Shown here piece by piece: positions 35,601 to 47,400 of a DNA stretch of 64,000 nt (positions are counted from its first letter, which is position 1; every line of letters starts with the position of its first letter). The notes under the pieces are model-generated. The model searched no databases, was not told where the DNA came from, and saw only the letters and a program-made list of their open reading frames with translations. A program made the translations under genes and the position numbers. This DNA comes from Paralichthys olivaceus (taxonomy: Eukaryota > Chordata > Actinopteri > Pleuronectiformes > Paralichthyidae). The stretch spans positions 2,526,001-2,590,000 of the forward strand of contig NC_091108.1 of the NCBI RefSeq assembly GCF_024713975.1, read 5' to 3'.

Positions 35601-37295
35601 TCAGCGCAGAATTCTCGTGGCAAGTAAAATTATTACCAAGTTAGAGGAAGTCACATCATTTCTTGCAGAAGGGAAATCCAGAATTTCACATGAATCAGGC
35701 CAAAATTAAAAATAAATGTCTGAAAACCAGAGTCGGGAAATTATAACACGCCGTTGTTTTAAAATAAGGCTTCGTTTTCAGCGATTCTTACTTAATCATA
35801 TGTTTGACATCGGCCAAAAAAAACCCTTCGCTGCTCAGATAATAATCCACATTGTTCAGCCTTTAAAAGCCTTTTGTAAACTGCTCAGACTGAGATTTAA
35901 TTCATTAATGGAAAAGCAAGCAAAGCAACGCACTTCTTTTGTCCTTCTTGTGCGTTTGAAGACAAAGCAGACCGATGTGATTTCCACCTTTAACGGGAAC
36001 CATTTGGGTAATGGCGCCGTGGAGAAATACTCGATTGCTGGATTTGTTTAATCGCTGCATCAGTTGACGTTAGAGCACAAAAAAAGCTATAGTTTAAACA
36101 CAGATCCTCACGACCTGTGTGGTCAAAAGCCAGTCACACACACACACCGAAGCTGACACAACAAAATGGAAAAGCGCTCAGACGTAAAATACCAAAGTTT
36201 CTGTTGCAGTGAGGAAACCAGCGTACTTACAGATAAATGTACAAAGTACCATCGGAGCTCTAGAAGCCTCTGTACCTTCAGTTTGATATGTTAAACTGCA
36301 CGTGAACCTTCTCATTGCTTACAAAGTTTGCAGCACAGCTCAAAGTGAGCAGCAGCTTGTTCTCCATCCATCGCTTTGAATGTCGTCGACGTTTATAAAA
36401 AGGCAGTCCAGTCACAAGACCGGAGGTCGAAGGAAGAGTTTCACACCAAACAGAGAAATCCGCCAAAGAGGTTTCCTCCCCTCGGTCGGACATTCACCGC
36501 TTTTGGAATCAATCTCTTAATTTTTTTTTTTCTAATTTAAGTCTACAACATCCGCTTGAAAAATACCATCCATCTCTTTTTAAAGAAACTCAAAACGTTT
36601 CCAGGAACGATCACGTTGCCACTTACACGTTAAAAAGCGAGTGTCACCCAATACTCTGAACCTTTGGTCCACAACTCCTTATAAAAATACTATAAAATGT
36701 AATGCCATTTTTTTTCCATAAGCGTTTCTGGTATAAATATGGAAAAAAAAAAATCTAATCTACTGTGCAAGTGAGAGAAACAAATACGTTTTGACACTTG
36801 AGGACAGGGGAGGTATCTTTTCTGTACAAAATGCTGAGATTCACCGAATGAAAAAAAAAAAAGCACTCCTGCCACACTTCGCTTCACAAATACAGTTAAC
36901 GGCATCGACCTTGAGTGAAATGTGAAGTATAGAGAAATGAATCATGATGATAAAAATGAGAGATGAGGAGGAGAAGGAGTTTACAGAGACGCTTGCTACC
37001 TCTCCTCTCCTCTCCTCTCCGATGTGGCGTCTACAAAACCTCGGCGTCCGGAGCATCTCGTTGCGCGCTTTAGAAAAAGAAGACACACCTCGACAGAAGT
37101 TTGTGTGTGTTGGCACATAAGCATCGGCACTCTGGTCGCTCACTGTACCACCTTAGGAAGCTTTGTCCCAATTAAATCAAGGTAGATCTTGTACAAAAAT
37201 GGCCACTGGGTAGGTTTTAGTGAGGAAAGAGGATCACAAAGTGCCAGATGTGGTTATAGTCCAAGCTGCCCCGTTGCTGCAATATATAGAAACAA

Positions 37296-37296
<1 letters not shown>

Positions 37297-37366
<70 letters not shown>
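37297..37366. repeat. (GT)n microsatellite
   Basis: GT run of about 68 bases; reads CA in the kirrel transcript direction. Confidence 0.95.
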
Positions 37367-37368
<2 letters not shown>

Positions 37369-37870
37369 GCAAAAGTCAGAAAATGCAAAACGTGTGGATT
37401 ACAGGGAGGTTTTGCTGCATCCCACTGTTTTAGGCTTGTACAAGGTGACGGCTTTAAAACGATCCGAATCCGAAGTTGAACTTATTTACAGAGACGTGGT
37501 CGGAGGTGATGCAGGGAGACGGTCGAAGAGCAAAACGGAGGATCGCAGGAAGGGATTTTTTTACTTTTATGCTGCTTCAGTCCTCAAAGTGCTCGCTCCT
37601 CTCTTCCTCTCTCTTTTCTCATGATTGTGTCTGTTGCTCGTGACGAAGCATGCAACAGAGGGTCTGCGCAGTTGTGTGTGACTGTCGCTCTGCGCGTGTT
37701 GTTGTACGTATTGCTGCTACCTACAGTGTATGCGATGCTGCTAACTGCTGCGGACTGTCGTGTTGTTTTAGGGTCCGAAAATTTACCAGATCCCATGCAC
37801 CGGATTCTTGAATGTTTGGAAACATGTGATTCATGTGTTATAAGTGCTGCTGATGCAAGAAGCGAGTCAA

Positions 37871-37871
<1 letters not shown>

Positions 37872-37921
<50 letters not shown>
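37872..37921. repeat. (GT)n microsatellite next to the kirrel stop codon
   Basis: A run of about 50 bases that begins a few bases after the stop (37,925-37,927) in the transcript direction, where it reads (CA)n. Confidence 0.95.
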
Positions 37922-37923
<2 letters not shown>

Positions 37924-37924
37924 C

Positions 37925-39902
37925 TCACACATGAGTCTGCATCCGCTGTGTGTGTCTGTGCGAATAGTCAGAGGGTGGAGACGAGTACGAGAAGCGAGTG
38001 GAGCTTCCGTAATTCCCCAGCCCTGTTTCAGGACTTTGTTGACCCGGTCCTGGCCCTGGCCCTGGCCCTGGCCCTGGTCCTGGTCCTGGTCCTGGTCCTG
38101 GCCCGGTCCCTTGTCCTGTTGGATACATCTCATAGGCTGGCCCTTCCTCTATGGGCGGAGCAAAGCCCATGCGGTAGCTGGGATACTGGGAGGGGTATCC
38201 GTAGTTGTCATAGGCCAGCTGGGTTGTGCTGTCCAGCAGGCCGCAGTCTCCCGGGTAATCTCCAGGCGATTGAAGAGCCGGATTGGGAGGTACCTGCTGG
38301 CTCGGCGGCGCCCTTGAGAACGTGTTGAACTGGGCGTAGGAGGCGTGGGACATCCTGGAAGGCGGGCGGGGGTCATAGCAGCCTGTCCGTGAGCCTGGCA
38401 CTGCGCTGGGGGGAACTGCACCGCTGGGGGCGGCCGAGGGTCCGCTGGGCGAGGCACCGGCCGGCCCACTGTTTGGGTTCGGGGGTCGGAACTCTCCCTG
38501 GTAGTGGATGGCACGGGACTGGGGGCGCGCCTCGTCGTGGGTGGTGGCTCGGACGTTGTAGTAGCCGTTGGTTGGATCCTGTGATCACAGAGAAGAGTGT
38601 GAGCATGTGGGCTACGCTTTAACGAGCTTGGATTCATGTGAGTGATCCTCGTTTAGTAACATTTCTATCTGCAGCTCGACCGGAGAAGTTACTCAGAACT
38701 GTTTTTCACAACAATCTCTCGATGCTCGGTGATGACGGTGCAGTCGGGGGTTCATGCTGTGTCTGCAGATGTAATGATATGTGAACGATGTTTACACGTA
38801 TGAACACCGAACATAACGATACATCTTCATTCTATCAGGATATCTGTGGTTTCCAATGAGCTGACGAACAAAAGGTTTTGAGAAATAAGGGATCGATCAT
38901 GTGCTGAACTACAAACAAACGATGCAGAGTTTTACCTCCAGAGCAAACAGCAAACCTGAGGAAGAACAGCAACTGGTAATCAGGACAAACGATGGATATG
39001 AGCACAAAGTGACATGTGCGTGGGATACGTTTGTGCTCCATGCGGGAAATAATATTTAAAAAAATGCTAAAACATCTGTGGCCTTCGCCGCCGCCTGCAC
39101 CTCACCTTGAGCTCGTACTCCTCCCGGGTGTCGCTCTCGCTGCGGACTTCCTGCTTCAGGTCCATGTCGTCTTTGAACGGCTGAGTGGAGGGAGAGAGGG
39201 AAACAGAGGGCAGAAACTAAACCATCAAACAACGAAACACACACACGGAAAGAGGGAGGGTTGAGAAAGGAAAGAGGAAGGAAGAGAGGGAGGGGAGAGG
39301 AAAAGAGAGTTTCAGGTTTTTCATCCCAAGAGATTGGAAGAAGAGAAACGCTCAGAGGGCAGAAAAAAGAAATGGTTTCGGTCCGAGCTTTAAAAAAGAA
39401 AAACGCGCCAGCGGAGCCTGGTGGATGAGATTCTCCAGGATCTCTAAAAGAAACACAACGTTAAAGCGAGTGTGTTTTCTGTTCATAGATGAATAAATGT
39501 GCGTACCATCAGTTTAGTGTTGTTGATTTACCAGATGTGTGTCGTTCCTCTTTCTTTTTTTTCATGTGCGTATTCGTGCACTTTGTTCTTTTTCTGATTT
39601 TGTGATAGCATGTGTGTTTCTATGCATGAGTGTGTGCACGTGTCCGTAACTGCCTCCCCTGCCATGTTGCCCTTTGTGTCAGTGTAGCTGTACATTTAAG
39701 GGCCATTGACCCGTACGTCTCCTCTCCGTGGCCCCCGGTGACTCAGATGGGGGGGGGGGGGGGGATCTACTCACGGAGTACATGGCCTTGACCATCCGGG
39801 TTGCTGTGGAGACGTTGGCCGCCTCCTCCTCCAGGCTGTGGGTCTCTTTGTTGACTGTCTCCACCTTGATGTCTGGTTTACCCAGGGTGACACCCCGGCG
39901 AC
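37925..39902 (-). CDS. kirrel1: kirrel1 cytoplasmic-tail exons
   Basis: Exon 39902-39775 has [12 protein letters not shown] and [13 protein letters not shown]. Exon 39180-39106 has [13 protein letters not shown] and DTREEYELK. The last exon, 38578 to the stop at 37925-37927, begins [11 protein letters not shown]; the tandem tyrosines in YYNV correspond to the Fyn/Grb2 site described for mammalian Neph1. A run of Gly-Pro dipeptides follows TGQGT, and the protein ends QRMQTHV. Confidence 0.94.
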
Positions 39903-41435
39903 CTGGAACAGAAAAAAAAAACACAACCTCCAGTCATATTCTGGGACGATGTGAAAAATAAATTATTGATTTATTCAACAGTCTGGTTAAAAGGGAGAGA
40001 GGAAACAAAACAAAAAAAACCTCAGCAACAAGCACTCGTTCTGTTTAATGCTGTTTCTGTCTGACTTGTCTGGGCCATTATTTGCCTGGTTTATCTTAAT
40101 TTATCTCTGTTGTTAATGGAGCATTAAACAATTTGGTATGCTGCAGCCACAGACGGCACAGCGAGGTAGTGGGTTGAATTTTAAGGATGAAAACTGCTCA
40201 TTCCGTCTCCCTAAAGTTTGAAGAAGATGAGGAAGATGAAGACTTTCAAACAGATCGTTTGTAAATCTAAAGACTGGTGATCGTTTTTACAGTATTTTGT
40301 ATGAAAATTAGACAATACGGACTTTTCTGACTTTATTGACTCTTTGTGGAAGTTCACGTAATTGTTTTTAATGGTCTTGAAAACAGATGACAGACAAAAA
40401 AAAAAATATATTAAGCTCAATGTTCATTTTAGCTCATATTCATCATTCAACGTCATCTGAAGCTTACTGATACGGATGAAACAGCAAAAACAAAATCTTT
40501 TTGAAATGTAGATAAATGAGCCAAGAAAATGTCTCTGAGAACTTTATTACTCACACTTAAATGTTTTAATGCAGATTTATAAAGAAGACTTTCCCCCCCG
40601 CCCATTTTTCTTTTACATTTTGTGTTGCGGCTGCACCAAACATGGAGCTGCAACAATAAAGTAGAAAATCTGTAACGTGAAAGGAGCATTTCAGGTACTT
40701 TTCTGTGATAAACATCACATTGTTCAGATTAATTCACACATCCTTCACACAGAACAGTCGACATTTGTCAACATGAGCGACTCTCCGCCGCAGAAACCTC
40801 AAAAGCAAAGATTTAAATCTTCGAAGTCTTGAGCTGCATCATAGACGTCAAAACGAGAGACTGCTTATCTGGAGCCGCGGTGATGTTTGTTTGAGTTTCA
40901 ATTCCCAAACAATATCTTTTCTGCAGCGGTGTTATCAGCTCTAAACCAGAAAATATACTCTTATCCCCAGAAAATCCCTCTGGGGAATGTGCCAGTCACC
41001 TTCATTGTCTTTCAAACTCTTTATTTGCGACGGAGCGGCTGAAAATCAAACAACTTGAAGACACCACTCGTTCTGTAGCTCTCCGGTTTGTGCAAGTGTG
41101 GTTTGGGATGATAAATACTAATTGGTTTGCCGCCGGCTGTAGAAATAACATATAGGAATTCATAATTTAAACACTTCACCTTTAAATGCTCCTGTTTTCT
41201 GCTCCGTTATTATGTATTTTATCTCGTCTACGAGCCGCGTGTGAAAAACGATTTATTCAAGAAATAATTACACAATTCCACAACAGTGAAATAAAAACAT
41301 ATTGGAGGCGTTTTTTAAGATTCATTATATGAATATTCATTAATCTCATTTGAATAAAATGCTATACGGCTGACATATGTTCCTTTCTCCACAGATAGGC
41401 AGAATGACAGAGAGGGATGAAAGAAAAGAGTGACA

Positions 41436-41474
<39 letters not shown>

Positions 41475-44400
41475 GAACCCCAGTGTGCACTCACTGCCTT
41501 TGCGTTGGCGGTAGAGGAAGAAGGCGAGTGCCAGTAGAAACACAAGCAGCAGAATGGAGAAGAGCACAGAACCACCGGCGATAATTCCCACTGGAACAAT
41601 ATCTGAAACAAACACAGGCAGAAAAAAAAGGTTCGGGTTGAGGGACAGCTGCTGCCTCATTGTTACAGAAACCTGCACGGATGCCGTGCGTGTCGTTCAA
41701 GCATAAATCCTGTCGTGCCCGAGCTCCGTATTGAATCTGGTCGTGTTGATAAATCATGTCTGCACGTCTGATAAGGGCTAAAAACACAGTTTGAATACAT
41801 GAGGATGAACACACAAGCTCCCCCCCTCTCTCTCTCTCTCTCTCTTTATTTTGGTGGATCCTCTGAGGTCTGTGAAATCTGACAGATGAAAGAATAAGAG
41901 TCAGTTACAACTGACAGAGCGTGAAGAAATCATTTTCTCCGTGTAACGTGACAAAGCCAGGCTCTGGAAATAAGATGCAGAACCGTCCTGAATGGACTCA
42001 CAACACTGTCTGTTGTTTGTCCTCCACGTGACAGCTAATAATCTTGCTCAGGGGCACTTCAGTTTGAACGGCAACATCAACCCTGCGGAGTTGTCATGAT
42101 AAAATGCCCCCCCCCTCATGTGCCGTAACAAACATTTTGAATTTTGAGGGAAGGTTCTTGGTTCGAATCCCCTGAATACGTTTGCATGTTTGAGCTGTGT
42201 GCACGGTTGTTGCCCCACTTTAAACCCTCACAGGATAAGCAGTGTGGACAACGGATGGATTTTAAAACTTGTTAAAAACTTTAATGTCCATGTGGGCTAC
42301 TAGTAATCCTTTTTTTTTTTTTTTTAAATTCCCAGATTTTTGCGAACCCAGTGGCGGATCAAGGAATTTTTCACACAGAGGGGCCAATTATACGTCCCGC
42401 ACACAAATCCTGATTCAGTTTACTGTTTTCTCTGTGGCCACACATCACTGAACCTATTTTTAAAAAAATGATTCCTGGTTCAAGCACATTGTTAAGAATT
42501 CAAAAAAGGTTCAAAAACAGAATATTAACAAATGTGTTGTTCGTATCAGGGCCAGTGCCCCCCTGGCTCCACCCCTGGCTCCGCCCCTGGATCCGCGGCT
42601 TAATTCGATAAAAACAATGCTCCCTTGTGCCACTAGGGGTCAGACTCCATGATGTGAGGGCTTAACATGTATTTCCTACTAAAATATTTTTCTATAATGT
42701 TTTAAAAACTGCCATATCACCACTGATGTGCATCACCTCCATCTTAAGTCACCTCTTTGTATTCACAGAGCTGGAGGTGATTAAGCGTCGCTGCCAAATT
42801 CAACTGTGAAACATGAATAAAATGATCCCTTCGGCCCAAAAAGCTCAGCTCTCACGGACGACCACTACAACAGCGATGTTAAAGTGTTGAAAGCCCAACA
42901 GCAAGTTGTGAGTCTTTGTATTCTGAATTATTAATCGGCAGGTTTATGATTGTCATTTCTCTCTTTTCTTTTTGTTGCTTATACGGCAACAAAGCACAGC
43001 AAAGGAAACATAATGCAAAACACAACACGGACTCACAAATCAAATCACTGCTCAGCAACACCAGAGTAACTTTGATTTACAAAAGCCCTAAAGTTTCATA
43101 AAGAACCTGCAGCTAATGTACAAATCATTCCAGTTCTTTGCCGTCTCATTATCATTCAAAGTGGAGGAACGACTCATAACATATTAGTGAAACCTTCAAA
43201 GTTGGCGTTGGTGATTTATTTCTGCTCCCTGTTATGAAAGTGGAGATGTTCTTCATACCCCTCTCCTCCAGGGTGATGATCATGGTGCCGGGTCCGAACG
43301 AGTTCCAGGCGGTGCAGTTGTACGGCGAGTGGAAGTCCGACTCCATGACGTTGTTTATGGTGAGCGTGGAGAGAACAGCGCCGCCCTGCGACGGAGGTTT
43401 ACTCTGCTCCACCGTGTACCGCTCCATCAGGGTGCCCTTCTCCTTCTCCCACACGTTCTCCTTCCACGCCCAGACCTGAAACACACATTGTTAATCAGCC
43501 TCCAATCATCGAGCAGCAGATAGAAAACAAGACGGGAGCGTAAACACGCCCGTGTCGGGTTGACTTACTGCTTATTGTTCCTTTAATTACATTTTAAAAC
43601 ACGGGAGCCGATAATAACGGGCCACTGGAGCACATTCCCTACTCGGCTCTCACTTTCATGTTTGCTCAGTTTGATCTTAAAAAATAAGGCAGGTGTACTT
43701 GACATTAAGAAAATGTGAAGATGAAATGTTTAGTGCCTCTGTAGACGACAACATCTGTAAACCTGCTCCTGATGAACGCAGCAGGACGTCCTTCAAGCTG
43801 ATAGCAGCTGGGTATTAGTGTGATGAAGATGCAATCTCCGATATGTGTAATTTGTTTGATTCTTATCTAAACTCTGCTTTTACTGCTGCAACCGTCCAAT
43901 CTCCCCTCAGGGTTCAATAATGCTAATTTCACTCTATCTCATTTTAAATGGTATTAACCACAATAGACCTGGATACAGACTCAGTCAGTGTGGACTCACA
44001 CAACCTGTTTAAATGTATAAAGCAATAAGAAGTGTAGTAAATGACATTATTTGTTTTATGTGAAATATATGAATGTAATATAATTGTGGCTAATTAAGTT
44101 TTCACTTTTAAAGAATGATGCTAATTCACTGAATGATTCTGAGGAGTGGAGCTCAGCTGTCGGACAAGAGGATCAACTGGTTTATCACGTTGTTCAAAAC
44201 GGAAAAACTTTACATGCAGAGAAAAGTTATATCACATTGTTATTTATATCGTTGATTTGATTTTGTTTCACCAGATTTTAAAGGAATTTTCTTTGGGGCC
44301 GTGTCATCCACAATTTCGATCACAGAAATGTTAAAATTATTACCCATGGAGGTCGTCACATATGGAGCAAATATCAAATATACATGGGCGGGCATATGTT

Positions 44401-47400
44401 GGGCGGATGCACCTTTTAACCTGTTTTTTTTTTTTTTAAATAAAATGAGAAAGAAGAAATGTGATGGAGCCTCAGGGGGGAGAATTAAAAGGGAAAAGAC
44501 TTTTTATTTCCTACTCAAATAATTGTCAGTCTTGTAGAATGCATGTTTTTCTGTCTCCACATTCTGCCTCCCACAATCCCCATCTTTCTCACAATCGTTT
44601 TGTCGCTCCACCACCGTGCGGCTTTCGCTGCTTTCTCAATCTGCCGTCGCCTCTTTGAAACACACACACACGCACGCACGCACAGAATCATACTCCATAT
44701 TTTATAAGTCCTTGTGTCTCTGCATTAAGCCGAGACTATAATGTCGTATCACATTATACGCTCGGAGCTCTCTGCCGGTGCAGAAGAGGGCTGAAGCTTC
44801 CTAAAAGCTCTGATTTCTGTCATGTTGGCGCTGCAAAATTGGATAATTGACGCTGAAAGGTACAGAATTTTACTCTCCCTCCATCTCTCTGCCGCTCTCA
44901 TTTCAATCTATTTCACCCCCACACTCTCGCTCACTCGCTCCAGCCTTCAAACTCAAATGTCATTACGGAATTTATTTCCATTTTTCTGCCTCTTTTTTTG
45001 TGATTCGTGAGCATTCGGGTATTTTTCCTTTTTTAAAGGTTTATACCTCGTACTCAAACTGCTTATTTTGTGACTTGTATCCAGCACAGACACTCCATAT
45101 TAAACTCTAGTTTTATCAAGTATTGCACTCAGCACAATGCAGGGATGGAAAAAAAAACAAAAAAACAAGCACAGTTCTGCAGTTGTGGCACGTTCAGGGG
45201 GATATTCCATTACAGTTTGCCGGGAAGGCAATCTGCGTGAAAGCTTTCTTTTAAAGAAAAGATGGTTAAACCACTTCGAGAGAGATCACTGAATTGGAAA
45301 GGTTTTAGCTGGTGTGTTCAATTTACACTAAAATCAAAATGATCTGGAGGCTCCACTGATTCTTTCACAGTGACCATAACTCTTAATATCAGTGGATTTA
45401 AAGGATGTTTTATGTAGAACAATATGTTGATGTATCGTCTTTCAATTTATTCTGAAGCCGTATTCAGATTTTCTGTGGAAACTTTAGAGGACGCTGCTGA
45501 AAATGACTCTTAAATGCAAAAGCAGTTTCTTTCCTCTGCGTTCGAGCCTCTCGTCCACACACAAACATTTTTCAAGTCACTGAGACAACTTTTTTATAAA
45601 CGTGTCCCAAAGTGCAGGTTAAAAAAGAAAACTCTGGTTTCTGTGTATCCGTGCGTTCTTGTAAAACGGATCTTTGGGTCACGATGATTTCTGTATTCCC
45701 GTTTCTCTATGTTTGTTTAGCGCTAAAGGTCTAATCACTAGATTGCAGCTAAATTTAGCGTCGCTGCTCCACATCACAGGCAAAGTTCACAGACGTCTTC
45801 TTCGCTTAATGTTACTTGGACCACAGTCCTCTTCTCTGGTCTTTGATAGATTGTTGATGTAGACTGTATCGCCACCTACTGGCCTGGACCTCTTGTTTGA
45901 GCATTTGTAGTTGTCTTTGTGTTTTTCGTCTGGACGCAAATATTTAGTAAACGAGGAACATTTTTTCCATCATCAGTATATTAATTATCACAATAACACC
46001 ACGTAAATGGATGAATGAATGAGCATTATTTACCAAAGACCTCTTCGCACACCCTCTCGTTGAGTTTTATTAAATTCACGTGTGCAGCCACATGGCCGCG
46101 GTGTTTTCTTCTGGTGAAATCCTTTTGCAACAATTAGATCCCAAGGCCGTTCCATCTTTCAAAGCGATGAGATAAAGGGGAACGAGCGCATCTTGCAACA
46201 CTCTAAATGAACTGCGACATGGCTCATGGGCTTATAGGAGCAGAAAAAAGAATAAGGAATAAGTGATGGGAGATATCTCAGAGTTAAGACAGATAGCACC
46301 GATGTCATTTTCACTGTTTGATTCTTTTTTTTTTCCCCCCCGACCATCCAAACACGGAGCAGTGATGTTTTTTCATCATTTCTCGTATCTCATCTGCTTC
46401 CCTCCATTTCCCCGAATTATGTGCACGGTACTGTGTGACTCCTCTTTCATTTCGGCAGCAGCTGTTTCTGATGAGTCACAGTTTTCCACCGCGAGACGGG
46501 GGAACACATCGTTCTCACGAAGCCGCGGCTCAGTCGGAGAACAATGCCACTTGTCCCGATTGTTTGGAATATTACACAGGCTGAGAAGAGAAAAGTGACT
46601 CGAATTACCGCCTCGCAGTCGTCCGCCGCCGTTAGTCTGTCAGGGTGTGGGACATATGGTGAAGATCTCCACTTCTGTTCCAAATTATGGTGAACTGAGT
46701 CAAGAGTTTTTTTCACCTGTGACCTCTGGGACACAGGCATTGGTCTTAAATGAATAAAAAATAAAATCTCAATGACCTTTAACCTTTGACCACAAAACTC
46801 TAATCGGTTTAACGTCAGATTTCCTGACAGCCTTCACAGTGACCTTGACCTCTGACCTTGGACCTCTTCATTCGGAGTTGATCTTCATTACAGATGAAAT
46901 TAATGCCTTGCAACAATGAGATGGATATGACGTCTAATCCTTCATCCTTTATATTAATACTAATACTAATAATAAGAATATCAACAATGATAATAATAAG
47001 ATTTTTATAAAAAATAAACATGAATAATTAAAGTAAAAATCAGGATTAAGAGGCACTGAAACCAAAAACAGTCAAAAAGTTAAACTAAAGGTAAAAACCT
47101 GATTAGTGAGGGACAGATAAGAAGTTATGTATAATGTACAGATGGACAAACAAATGAAGAGACAAAGGGACGGATAGATGAACAGAAAAGACAGACGAAC
47201 AATCCTCTGTCCTCTTCTGTTCTGATCAGGATTCAGGCCGAGGCGATGTGAAAAAACAGGCCGAGAACCTTTTGCAACAAATCACAGCTCCTGAGTTTGG
47301 ACTTACGATCTTATCGGGCGGTGGGGTGCTGGCGATGTAGCACTTGATCTCTCCTCTCTTGCCTCTGACAGCGTACTGCACCGGATCACTGGAGATGATG

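Larger units (their letters stand above)
32758..37924 (-). other. probable kirrel1 3' UTR and downstream DNA
   Basis: No coding frame is recognised after the kirrel stop codon. AATAAA on the - strand occurs at 35154-35159 and 32758-32763, and either could end a long 3' UTR of the kind known for KIRREL1. Two CA runs on the - strand (37,872-37,921 and 37,297-37,366) lie near the stop. The true end is not visible without transcripts. Confidence 0.35.

Noticed and set aside
35716..36051. 111-codon plus-strand frame
   Set aside because: No recognisable motif and no supporting splice structure; it lies in the probable kirrel1 3' UTR on the opposite strand.
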